A DNA stretch of 64,000 bases from a bacterium (GTDB lineage Bacteria > Electryoneota > RPQS01): positions 558,001 to 622,000 of the forward strand of contig JADKHW010000001.1 of assembly GCA_016721565.1 (NCBI GenBank), written 5' to 3'. Made by a program: the position numbers and the translations under genes. The notes under the pieces were generated by a model that was not told where the DNA came from, did not search any database, and saw only the letters and a list, made by a program, of their open reading frames with translations. Positions 28,082 to 37,366 of this stretch are shown here, piece by piece; the stretch's first letter is position 1; each line of letters starts with the position of its first letter.

Positions 28082-28436
28082 TAAATAAGGCGCTGTTCAG
28101 ATGTTAGCTACGATCTTGGTGGGTCCCGGGGTATAATACGTTAACCTTCACCCTTCCAGCGCCTCTTATCCTTGCATTGTATTCAGAGTCAGTCTGCAAA
28201 TTCTGAATAGATGTTATGCAGGAATGGTGCCAGAATTATTTGGGCGCGATATTATAACAATTAAAGCTTGTAATATTATATATTACATTAGTTTATAATT
28301 TCGCTTCATACTTCAATTTGAATTGACTTGCATGAATTGTCATATTCATAGATGCATTTTATGCGTATATATTACACTCAATGCATTATCGTTAATGCAC
28401 GGTGCGCATTTGGTGTAGAATTTAGGGTCAAAAGAA
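28082..28436. other. Gene-free AT-rich spacer
   Basis: No coding frame or RNA gene recognised. The part from about 28240 to 28430 is markedly AT-rich, with a small inverted repeat GTAATAT-TAT-ATATTAC and repeated ATGCATT units at 28352 and 28381. It lies between two converging transcription units. Confidence 0.5.
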
Positions 28437-28465
28437 TGCAAAAGACCGAGCGTGGTGGCTCGGCC
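28437..28465 (-). terminator. Terminator for the lipoprotein operon
   Basis: On the minus strand CCGAGC-CACCAC-GCTCGG followed by TCTTTTGC. It is about 50 nt beyond the lipoprotein stop, with the 28481-28504 repeat in between. Confidence 0.65.
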
Positions 28466-28480
28466 TTTGGAAAACACAGA

Positions 28481-28504
28481 CGCGGGCGGCACGCCTACCG
28501 CCCC
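28481..28504. repeat. Dispersed GC-rich palindromic repeat, copy 2
   Basis: Reverse complement of the block at 23902-23925 with one mismatch in 24 nt. It lies in the 3' untranslated part of the lipoprotein gene. Confidence 0.75.
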
Positions 28505-28513
28505 AACATAAAA

Positions 28514-28945
28514 TTAATGCTTCAGGAAGAAGCCGATTTGCGCCGTGGCAACTGTGTCACCATTTGAGATGGCAAAACCGAAGATGGCGTCTTTGGCAAC
28601 CGTAGTATCTTGACAAATGTACTTCGCACACGGATTGGAACCACACGCATGCGCAACCGTATCAGATTGCGGAATCACAAGAGCATCATCCATAAAACCG
28701 ACACCGGACTGAGTTATGAAACGCACGGTGTCGTTGACCGCCATTCCCGTTCCATTGTATAGCCTGACTACAATTGGGTTGTCAATGTTGTAGTGCAAAG
28801 TATCATTTGCACGCAACTCCAACGTAAAATTGCCGGGATTGGGATTGTCAGGGCCAGTAATTTTTTTGTCATTCTTACAGGCAGAGGCGAGCAGCATGAT
28901 GGCGGCACAAAGTGTCAGCCAAAAGGCAAGAGTGCGACCGTTCAT
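28514..28945 (-). CDS. Small lipoprotein of unknown function
   Basis: A 143-residue protein starting at an ATG with GGAGG nine bases upstream. A signal peptide with lipobox LASAC puts the acylated cysteine at residue 23. The mature part is beta-rich (FTLELRANDTLHYNIDNPIV, VAKDAIFGFAISNGDTVATA) with a short Cys-containing loop (HACGSNPCAKYIC). No family recognised. It is last in a run of minus-strand genes, directly after the membrane-tethered receiver gene. Confidence 0.7.
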   Translation of the reverse strand: MNGRTLAFWLTLCAAIMLLASACKNDKKITGPDNPNPGNFTLELRANDTLHYNIDNPIVVRLYNGTGMAVNDTVRFITQSGVGFMDDALVIPQSDTVAHACGSNPCAKYICQDTTVAKDAIFGFAISNGDTVATAQIGFFLKH

Positions 28946-28968
28946 TGATTTCCTCCATTCAACAAAGT

Positions 28969-29439
28969 TTACCGTCCCAAGAAGCGAAAGAGTAGATAAC
29001 CTAAACCAAACCAAACCGGAATAGAAACAAGCAAGGCAATGTTCACACCGCGCACTGTCGAAAGATTGCTCTGCAGCTCGATGGTTGACAACGCGCGCTG
29101 CATAACGGCAGTGAGCTGATTCATCTCGACCGGCTTCGGCAAAATGTCGTACGCCCCGAGCCGCATGGCTTCTTTGGCCGTGTCAACCGTTGCAAAACCC
29201 GTCACCATGATAAAAAGAACTTTGGGGTGAATGTTCTTCAGTTCAGAGAGCAACTCCATGCCGGATTTCTCGGGCATCATAAAATCCGAAACAACCAGAT
29301 CAATTTTCTCGCGCAGAAAAATGTCCGCACCCGCCGCAGCGGACTCGGCCTCGAGCACCGTGTGCCCGCGAGTCTCGATGAACTCGCGCAGGATCGCGCG
29401 GTAGTCGTGGTCATCGTCAATGACGAGAATTCTGGCCAT
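28969..29439 (-). CDS. Response-regulator receiver with C-terminal membrane anchor
   Basis: A 156-residue CheY-like protein. The acidic pocket (Asp8-Asp10), phospho-acceptor Asp52 in VVSDFMMP, Thr80 in MVTG and Lys102 in LPKP are all present. Instead of an output domain the protein ends, after a short linker with a coiled character, in a hydrophobic helix at about residues 133-153 followed by a basic RFLGR tail. The receiver should therefore face the cytoplasm, tethered to the inner membrane. No histidine kinase is next to it. It follows the carboxyltransferase gene by 29 nt. Confidence 0.85.
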   Translation of the reverse strand: MARILVIDDDHDYRAILREFIETRGHTVLEAESAAAGADIFLREKIDLVVSDFMMPEKSGMELLSELKNIHPKVLFIMVTGFATVDTAKEAMRLGAYDILPKPVEMNQLTAVMQRALSTIELQSNLSTVRGVNIALLVSIPVWFGLGYLLFRFLGR

Positions 29440-29468
29440 GTGCTTCTCCCTGTTTCGGCGGCCGAATA

Positions 29469-31007
29469 TTACAGCGGAATGTTACCGTGCTTTTTGGGTG
29501 GATTGCTGTCCACCTTGTTCTCCAACATTTCGAGACCGCTTATAATGCGAGCGCGTGTCTCGGAAGGATCAATCACTTCATCAATGTAGCCATACGACGC
29601 GGCCTCGAATGGATTGGCAAACAGATCCGTGTACTCGGCCACAAACTCTGATTTGGCTGCGACGGGGTCTTTTGCCGATTGAATCTCTTTTGAAAAGATA
29701 ATTTCAACAGCGCCCGGCGCGCCCATGACCGCGATTTCAGCAGTCGGCCACGCAAAATTCAAGTCGCCGCGAATGTGCTTGGAACTCATAACATCGTACG
29801 CACCGCCGTATGCCTTGCGCGTGATGATCGTGATTTTCGGCACGGTGGCTTCGCAATAGGCGTACAATAATTTTGCGCCGTTGACGATGATACCATTCCA
29901 CTCTTGCTCGGTGCCGGGCAGGAAACCGGGCACGTCAACAAATGTCACAATCGGAATATTGAAGGCATCACAGAAGCGCACGAAGCGTCCGGCCTTGCGA
30001 GAAGAATCAATATCCAACACACCTGCGAGCACGGAAGGTTGATTAGCTACGATTCCCACAGGACGACCGGCAAAAAACGCAAAGCCGACCACAATGTTCA
30101 TGGCCCAATCGGCGTGCACTTCCAAAAACGAATCCATATCGACGACGCGACGAATGACCTCTTTGATGTCATACGGCTTTGACGGCTCGGAGGGAATAAT
30201 CTCCCCGAGAGTTTCATCTGTCGGTGATTGGCGCGGCGCGGGTTGGCGCGGCGGACTCTCCTGATTGTTTTGCGGCATGTAGCTCAACATGCGGCGCAAT
30301 GTCAAAAGACAATGCGCTTCATTAGGACAAGCAAAATGCGCAACACCAGACTTAGACGCGTGCGTTACCGCGCCACCGAGTTCTTCGCTCGTGATGTCCT
30401 CATGCGTGACAGTCTTCACGACTTTGGGGCCGGTGACGAACATGTTGCTCGTGTTCTCGACCATCAACGTGAAATCGGTGATTGCAGGGCTATAGACAGC
30501 GCCGCCGGCGCACGGGCCCATGATTGCAGAAAGCTGCGGAATCACGCCGGAGGCAAGCGTATTGCGAAGAAATATGTCGGCGTAAGCTCCGAGCGAAACG
30601 ACGCCCTCTTGCACACGCGCGCCACCGGAATCGTTCAGGCCGATAACGGGAGCGCCGACCTTCAGCGCGAGATCCATAATTTTGCAGATCTTCTTGCCGT
30701 GTGCTTCGGCAAGCGATCCGCCGAAGGCCGTAAAGTCCTGAGCAAATACAAAAACTGTACGACCGTCGATCTTGCCGTAACCCGTGACGACGCCGTCACC
30801 GTAAACGATTTGCTTGTCGAGACCGAACTGCTGCGAACGGTGCGTGACTAAGGAATCAATTTCACAAAACGAACCGGGATCCAATAAGATGTCAAGGCGC
30901 TCACGGGCAGTCATCTTGCCTTTTTTGTGCTGCGCCTCGATGCGGTTTTCACCGCCGCCGAGTTTCGATTGCGTTCTTCGGCGATTTAATTCGTCAAGAA
31001 TTTTCAT
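29469..31007 (-). CDS. pccB: Acyl-CoA carboxylase carboxyltransferase subunit (propionyl-CoA type)
   Basis: Transfers CO2 from carboxybiotin to acyl-CoA, most likely propionyl-CoA. The 512 residues show the two crotonase-like halves: GGSLAEAHGKKICKIMDLAL, the oxyanion segment GPCAGGAVYSPAITDF, and in the second half VPGFLPGTEQEW and RKAYGGAYDVMSSKH. The start is the ATG at 31007. Partner biotin carboxylase, biotin carrier and methylmalonyl-CoA mutase genes are 30 kb away at 59.6-63.3 kb. Substrate choice is inferred from family and from the mutase. Confidence 0.9.
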   Translation of the reverse strand: MKILDELNRRRTQSKLGGGENRIEAQHKKGKMTARERLDILLDPGSFCEIDSLVTHRSQQFGLDKQIVYGDGVVTGYGKIDGRTVFVFAQDFTAFGGSLAEAHGKKICKIMDLALKVGAPVIGLNDSGGARVQEGVVSLGAYADIFLRNTLASGVIPQLSAIMGPCAGGAVYSPAITDFTLMVENTSNMFVTGPKVVKTVTHEDITSEELGGAVTHASKSGVAHFACPNEAHCLLTLRRMLSYMPQNNQESPPRQPAPRQSPTDETLGEIIPSEPSKPYDIKEVIRRVVDMDSFLEVHADWAMNIVVGFAFFAGRPVGIVANQPSVLAGVLDIDSSRKAGRFVRFCDAFNIPIVTFVDVPGFLPGTEQEWNGIIVNGAKLLYAYCEATVPKITIITRKAYGGAYDVMSSKHIRGDLNFAWPTAEIAVMGAPGAVEIIFSKEIQSAKDPVAAKSEFVAEYTDLFANPFEAASYGYIDEVIDPSETRARIISGLEMLENKVDSNPPKKHGNIPL

Positions 31008-31017
31008 GACTAATGTT

Positions 31018-33184
31018 CTACAGCATTCCGCTGCGCTTGCGCAACAGCCATTCAAGGCCAAGTAGGCCGATTAATATCCAGAGAAAGAGTGGTTTGTTCC
31101 AAAGCGGAATTTCGCGCGAATTCTCGACTACTTTTGAGGGTAATGCAAGTTTTTGGAATAGTGAATCGGGGCGATCCGCAGTGACAAACATGCCACCGGA
31201 ATTTCTTGAGATGCCTTGCAGAATATCCCAACGCGCGCGCGAGTCGAGCCACTCGAGATTGAAAGCTTCAACGACAAATGCGCCATCATCTTTTCCGAGA
31301 GTGTCGTTGCGCAAAACGGCTGAACCTGCAAACGTATAGTCGCCGCTGCCCCAAGCATTCAGTTGAGCTTCGTAAAGTCCGTTGCCTTTGCCGCGAAGAG
31401 AAAGAACTTCTGAGCGTTCGCCTTGTTTGACTTCTACGAGCACGGCGGCGTCATTGACGGGAGTCAAGTCAGCGCCGTACACTTGGCCTTCAATGCGAAC
31501 GATTTCGCCAGTGCTGTAAACTTTTTTGTCGGTTGACAGCGTGAACTGTTTCTCTTCACTTGGCGCAAGCAGCCATGCGGTTAGGCGTGATAGTAGCTCG
31601 CGTTGGAAGTTTGCCGCTTGAGTATTCTTCGCCATTCCGAGCGACCAGCGATAGGAATCAAAAACGGTGATCGCGGCGGAACGCCGGCGGCTCAACTCAG
31701 AGAGAACAACTGCCGGTCCACCTGGAAGGTCAGGAGTCAATTCATTTACAAAAGACGCAACTGAAACGGCAGATGGCTTTGCTGTGACGCTACCGACAGA
31801 GCCTTGAGTAGGAGGAAGATCGTTCCAGCTCGCAGGCAACGGTCCGCGCGCGCTAATCGCGGCATGTGAACTTGCATCGCGCAAGAGAACATTGTTAAAC
31901 GACGCTTGCGGTTGAAACTCAACGGGCAGTCGTGTGGCGATCTTGGAAAGCGTTGCCTGTGAAACGTCGGGGCCATGCTGATAAAGCAAGGGCACGCCGT
32001 CTTGATTCAAGCGATTGGCAACGGCTTCCCACAACTGGCGATTTGAGGCGTTTGTCGGATAGTCAACAAATACGATCAACTCGGCGTTGTCGACAGTTTC
32101 TTGTGAAAAACTGCGATTACCGACCAAACCATTCTTGGTCTCAACATAGGCATCCACTTCAATCGTGGTGTCTTGTCCGAGCGCTTGGCGGATGTACGTA
32201 ACGTCTGGCGAAGGTTTGCCCGCAACGATCAAGACATTGTATTTTGAATCGAGAATCCTCACCACGCGGGATCGGCGGTTATTCTCGGTTGTTAACTCAC
32301 CTGCGATGGAGTCGAGAATTGCAGTAATGCGCAACTCGCCTTCATTCTCGGCAGTAAACGTCGCATCGTAGGTCTTTTCATAGAGCGAGCCATCAAAGGA
32401 AACTCTCATCGAGTAGAGTACGTGAACGAGAGTCGAGCAGACGCAAGCGCGAGGTTTTGCCTGCTACTCCTTGCGCGCGGACTCGGACCCGCACAGGAAC
32501 TTGAGTACCTTTATAAGCAATGTCATTTGTCAAGAGATCGGCAATCAACCCGTCGCGACGCAGGGTGGTATCCCCTACTCCGACAGTATAGATTGGCACA
32601 CCGGATTCCGTCGCGGCGCGCTCGGGATTTGGCCCGGAATTGTGTGCACCATCGGTGACTATGACGATCGCGCCAATGTCTTCAGAAGACGTCGCTGAGC
32701 GAGCAACTTCCCACGCACCGGCGGGATTGGTCCCGACAAAGCTCGCGGCAGACATCTTGATAGAGTCAAGCGACAACTGCACGGCAGTATCACCGAAAAC
32801 AAATGTCCGAAGCTCGCCTTTGCCCGACAAAGACGCGAGTTCGGAGCGACGCAAAAAATTTGCTGCAACCGAGTCGCGGACAATGCCGTTGTCGGTAATG
32901 CTCATGGATGCTGAGCGGTCAACGAGTAGCAAAATCTTTGCGCGCTCTTCGTTTCTATCAAGCCAACGAAGCACCGGTTCAAAGATCAGAAAGAGAATCA
33001 TCACCAACACGACGGCGCGAATTGTCGCAAGCAATCTTCGTCGAGGTGAGCCAACAGGCGGCAGCGTACGTTGATAGACGATCACGGCCAGCACAATTAG
33101 CGCGACGGCAATCAAGGCAAACACAAACACCGGAGCACCAAAGGTCACTCCGCGAATCGCGAGCAAAGGGAGGGTAAAACTCAA
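31018..33184 (-). CDS. Membrane protein with VWA domain (BatA/aerotolerance-like), frame broken once
   Basis: About 720 residues after joining. Two N-terminal membrane helices (about residues 15-38 and 52-70) are followed by a von Willebrand A domain with an intact MIDAS (Asp89-x-Ser91-x-Ser93 in LLLVDRSASMS and VTDGAHNS). Ig-like segments and a GATase-1-like region (YNVLIVAGKPSPDVTYIRQAL) come next, and a final membrane helix near the C-terminus (PLFLWILIGLLGLEWLL). The frame breaks at about 32398-32412 near a GA repeat. This architecture fits large VWA membrane proteins found in Planctomycetes and FCB genomes, often with MoxR clusters; no moxR is next to it. It overlaps tsaD by 4 bp. Function is unknown. 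Confidence 0.78.
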
Positions 33185-34203
33185 ATCGAGTGTGCTACTG
33201 TTTGACTTAAATCAGTGAGTGGCCAGCGCGGTCTAACTGTGAGCGCGGTAGCAAGTATTCCGGCGGTAATTTGCTTCCAAGCCGCGAAACCAATCATCGC
33301 GGCATTGTCGGCACAGTATTTCATCGCCGGGACTGCGAATTCAATACCCAGTTGCGTGGCGATCTCTCCGAGGCCTTTGCGCAAAGCACTGTTGGCGGCG
33401 ACTCCGCCCGCTGCAGCGATTGCTCGAACATTGTGAGTTTTTGCGGCGCGGGAAACTTTCTCAAGAATTGATTGCATGGCGGCCGCTTGAAACGAGGCCA
33501 ATAGATCCGCGCGTTTGCCCTCCTGCGCCCACTGTGGTTCATCACGCAGTTTGTAGGCCACGGCGGTTTTCAAACCTGAAAAACTAAAATCAAACGAACC
33601 GTCACGCATAGAGATCGGAAAGGCAATTGCGCGCGGGTCACCGGCTTGCGCTTCGCGATCTATTGCCGCTCCGGCGGGAAATCCCAGTCCGAGCAGTTTA
33701 CCGACTTTATCATACGCTTCTCCTAAAGCATCATCGCGAGTCGAACCAATAATCTCGTAATCCCGAAAGCCGCGCACGATGACCAGCATCGAATGACCGC
33801 CGCTGACCAAGAGAACCAAGAATGGCAGTGGCAATGGTCCGCGATCAATCTCAACTGACCACAAATGTGCTTCCATGTGATGTGTAGAGATGAGCGGAAT
33901 GCCAAGCGTGCCCGACAGCGCAGTCGCGTAAGAATGTCCTACGAGCAATGAACCGATTAACCCCGGGCCACAGGTGGCCGCGATATAGTTTAAGTCCCGC
34001 AGTGCGACTCCGGCTTGCTTAAGCGCGCTCGTAACATTTACATCCTGAAGCTCAAGATGAGAACGACCGGCAAGTTCGGGAACGACACCACCGAATTGCT
34101 GGTGGATCTGCTGTGTGACTGTAACTAAAGAGCGAACGTGCCCGTCTTCAATGATCGCGGCAGAGTTTTCATCACAACTTGATTCAATCGCGAGAATGCG
34201 CAC
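33181..34203 (-). CDS. tsaD: tRNA N6-threonylcarbamoyladenosine transferase
   Basis: Transfers the threonylcarbamoyl group to A37 of ANN-reading tRNAs. The N-terminal ILAIESSCDE and ATCGPGLIGSLLVG segments are typical; metal ligands are His109 and His113 in THHMEAH, with the late Asp in CADNAAMIG. 340 residues, normal length. Its partner TsaC-type enzyme is encoded at 47.5 kb in this window. Confidence 0.96.
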   Translation of the reverse strand: MRILAIESSCDENSAAIIEDGHVRSLVTVTQQIHQQFGGVVPELAGRSHLELQDVNVTSALKQAGVALRDLNYIAATCGPGLIGSLLVGHSYATALSGTLGIPLISTHHMEAHLWSVEIDRGPLPLPFLVLLVSGGHSMLVIVRGFRDYEIIGSTRDDALGEAYDKVGKLLGLGFPAGAAIDREAQAGDPRAIAFPISMRDGSFDFSFSGLKTAVAYKLRDEPQWAQEGKRADLLASFQAAAMQSILEKVSRAAKTHNVRAIAAAGGVAANSALRKGLGEIATQLGIEFAVPAMKYCADNAAMIGFAAWKQITAGILATALTVRPRWPLTDLSQTVAHSI

Positions 34204-34760
34204 TATAGGAGCTTCATGCCAAGCTGAATACGGGCAAGGAACTCGGCGCGCTCGATTCGATGAAGAGCTTCGCGAACGGAGCCGCCAACCGCAACAACGC
34301 CGTGGCGCTCAAGTAATAGCACTCCGGAGTTGCCTCCGAACTTTACGGCGTGCTCTCCTAACAGTGACGTGCCCGGTTCTATATATGGGATCATCTTAAT
34401 GCTGCCTAATGTCATTTCCGCTTCCATGAGCAGTTTCACGTCGGGAACGAGTCCTGCGGCAACGAAGACGCCAAGTTGTGGCGCATGGACGTGCAGAATT
34501 GCTTTGACGTCGGGGCGGGCCAGATATAGCGCGCGGTGAAGTTTCCACTCCGAGGAGGCCTCGGAAGGCTGATCATCCTCAATATCTATTTCGATTAGGT
34601 CATCCGTGCAAAGAGCACGCTTCTCGATTCCTTTGCGCGTCACGATGGCATTGGATTGACCTGTTCGAGCCGAGAAATTACCATCCGTCGCAGGCAAGCA
34701 GCCAATGCTATTCAGAACTGCGGCCGCGTGAACAAGTTCGTTGACCAGCCCGGAATCCAA
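34203..34760 (-). CDS. Class II aldolase/adducin family protein
   Basis: Zinc-dependent fuculose-phosphate aldolase fold. At 185 residues it is a minimal domain. Zinc ligands are His90 and His92 in ILHVHAP and His153 in ERHGVV; a catalytic Glu is expected at position 71 in SSEWKLH. The substrate cannot be predicted: methylthioribulose-phosphate dehydratase and sugar-phosphate aldolases share this pattern. It sits 3 nt after serS and overlaps tsaD by one base. Confidence 0.85.
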   Translation of the reverse strand: MDSGLVNELVHAAAVLNSIGCLPATDGNFSARTGQSNAIVTRKGIEKRALCTDDLIEIDIEDDQPSEASSEWKLHRALYLARPDVKAILHVHAPQLGVFVAAGLVPDVKLLMEAEMTLGSIKMIPYIEPGTSLLGEHAVKFGGNSGVLLLERHGVVAVGGSVREALHRIERAEFLARIQLGMKLL

Positions 34761-34763
34761 GAG

Positions 34764-36051
34764 TTATTTCATTCCGTTCTGAGTAATGAGACTAAAACCC
34801 GTGTACTTCTTCAACACATCAGGTATGCTTACGGTTCCATCATCATTTTGGAAAGTCTCGAGGAGGGCGACCAGCAAGCGTGGTGTGGCCAAACCTGAAC
34901 CATTTAAGGTATGCACGAACTCGGGTTTATTGTTGTCTGAGCGGCGGTAGCGAACGCCAGCGCGGCGAGCTTGGAAGGACTCGAAGTTTGAACAGGACGA
35001 TACTTCCAGCCATTTCTCTTCGCAAGGCGACCAGATTTCGATGTCATAACACTTCGCGGCACCAAAACCCATGTCACCGGAACAGAGTAGGATCACTCTA
35101 TAATGTATGCCCAGCAACTCGAGGATGTGCGTGGCATCGGCAGTCAGTTTTTCGTGTTCGGCATAGGACTCGTCCGGCTTGGCAAATTTCACCATCTCGA
35201 CTTTGTCGAATTGATGCAAACGCAAGAAGCCGCGAGTGTCTTTTCCGTATGAACCGGCTTCGCGACGGAAACACGGGGTGTAACCGCAATAACAAAGCGG
35301 CAACTCCGACTCCGACAAAATCTCATCGCGGTGCATATTCGTTATCGGCACTTCGGCAGTCGGAATCAAGAACAGATCGTCCGTATCACAGCGATACAAA
35401 TCCTCTTCAAACTTCGGAAGCTGACCCGTTCCGGTAATGCTCTCGCGATTAACGACGAACGGTACTGAAACTTCAGTATATGTGCCGCGTTCGCGATGAG
35501 TCTCGAGAAAGAAATTCAGCAACGAACGTTCAAGAATGGCACCAGCAGCTCTGTAAACAGGGAATCCGCTTCCGGCAATTTTCGTACCGCGTTCAAAATC
35601 GCAAATACCGAGTGACTTGCCTAACGTCAGATGGTCTTTCGGTTTGAAGTCGAATGTCGGCTTCTTGCCCCACTCGCGCACGACAACATTTTCTTCAGCA
35701 GATTTTCCAAAAGGAACGGACTCATGCGGAAGATTCGGAATCAGCATTAGTCGAGTTTCAATGTCCTTCTCGATTTCCTTGAGATCAGCATCACCGTGCG
35801 CAATTTCGTCTCCGATGGCGCGGCTTTGATCCTTCAAGGCCGTTGCGTCCTCTTTGCGCTTACTGACTTCAGCAATTTGCGCGGACAATTCGTTGCGCTT
35901 GGCTTTCAGCGAATCGGTATTTTCAATCAGCGCGGCGCTTGCGATCAAGATCAAGCAGGCCATCCAGCAATTTTGCATGGTCTGGACCACGCATTTCGAG
36001 TCGGCTGCGCACAAGGGCTTCATTTTCACGTATCAGTCTAATGTCGAGCAT
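34764..36051 (-). CDS. serS: Seryl-tRNA synthetase, frame broken near the N-terminus
   Basis: Class II synthetase for tRNA-Ser. The true start is the ATG at 36051 (MLDIRLIRENEALVRSRLEM). The frame breaks in a GC run at about 35929-35938, where restoring two bases gives LDLDRKRRALIENTDSLKAK. Behind it comes the coiled-coil arm, then motif 2 (CFRREAGSYGKDTRGFLRLH) and motif 3 (SGLATPRLLVALLE). Joined length is about 429 residues, normal for the family. An alternative start inside the shifted frame gives a nonsense N-terminus and is rejected. Confidence 0.93.
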
Positions 36052-36065
36052 ATTCTTGGTTTCGA

Positions 36066-37360
36066 CTATCCTTCACCGCGGAGTACAACAAACATTGTCA
36101 TAAACAATATCTTGACATCCAGAGGAAGAGACATGTTTTCAATATAGTAAAGGTCCATCTCGAGTTTCTTTTCTGGCGCAACGATGGTTGCGTCGTATTG
36201 GAGATGAACTTGTGCCCAGCCTGTCAGTCCGGGTTTGATATTCAAGCGGCGCTTGAATAGAGGGCTTGTGCGAGCGAATTCTTCAATGAACTCGGGGCGT
36301 TCAGGTCTCGGCCCGACCAAACTCATTTGGCCAATGAGTACATTCAGCAACTGCGGCAATTCATCAATACGAGTTGAGCGCAGATATTTCCCAATTCGGG
36401 TGATTCGCGCATCTCCTTTTGTGACGAGAATTGGACCAGTCTTAAGCTCCGCATCGGGAATCATGCTGCGGAATTTCAGCATAAGAAATTTTTCACCGCG
36501 AATACCAACGCGTGTTTGCGCGAAGAACACCGGACCTTTGCTGTCTACAACGATTAAGAAAGCGACGAGCGCCCATAGCGGCAAGGTGAGAACGAGCAGA
36601 AAAAATGATACACTTACGTCAAACAATCGTTTGAGAATCGCTTCGATCGGTGTAAGAAGATCGCGGCGAATCTCGATCATCGGGTGGCCGCGCACGCCAA
36701 GCGGCTTAACGTCGCCGAGGAGCATTTGGTAGTGATCCGCTGGAAGAAACAATCTGACTGGCAACGTGGAGAGCAGCGTAATTGTGCGATTCAGCAAGTG
36801 CACTTCACTGTCGTCGTATGCGATATACACAAACTCGCATTTTTGTTGGGCGATGATCTCGCGCAATGAGCGAAGAAAGTGTAACACATTCGCCAGTCTC
36901 TTCCCGGAACCAATCACTATAGTTGCGAATGACATCAATTTGCGCAATCGCAACTCTTGCAAGACTGGTCAAGAGCGCAAGTCTCGTAAACGAAATTCCG
37001 GCCATTACGCCGATGCCGTAGGTCAACGAGGATGACCCTTGTGGTTGGCAGCGGGTTGTTAGGATCAAACGTGCCGATGAAGATAATCACACAGCCATAC
37101 AGCGCAGCGCGAACACAATTTGAAAGAGCAATTGCCCGGGATTCTAACGGATCAAATCTGTATAGTCCAAAAACCGCAAAGTGAAGAATCCAGAAGAGCG
37201 AAACGAACAGACTTGGGAGTATGACTTCACTACTTGTAAACGTGACCGGGTTGGCAAACATTCCAGTCTCAAACCGCCACCAAAAAATCAGAAAGAACGC
37301 AGATTCAAGAACGGCTAAATCGAGCAGAAAAAGCAGACCTCTCAGCCAGAAGTTCCGCAT
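36066..37360 (-). CDS. Polyprenyl glycosyl-phosphotransferase, frame broken twice
   Basis: Initiates polysaccharide synthesis by moving a sugar-1-phosphate onto undecaprenyl phosphate. The N-terminal part has several membrane helices (LRGLLFLLDLAVLESAFFLIF, VSLFWILHFAVFGLYRF). A Rossmann-like middle part follows, then the catalytic C-terminal domain with GPVFFAQTRVGIRGEKFLML, RSTRIDELPQLLNVL and LVGPRPERPEF, and a re-entrant helix (RLFDVSVSFFLLVL). Breaks occur at about 37026-37032 and 36955-36966. Joined length is about 430 residues. It is the last gene of a short exopolysaccharide cluster, 14 nt before serS. The sugar is not predictable. Confidence 0.82.
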
Positions 37361-37366
37361 AATTTA

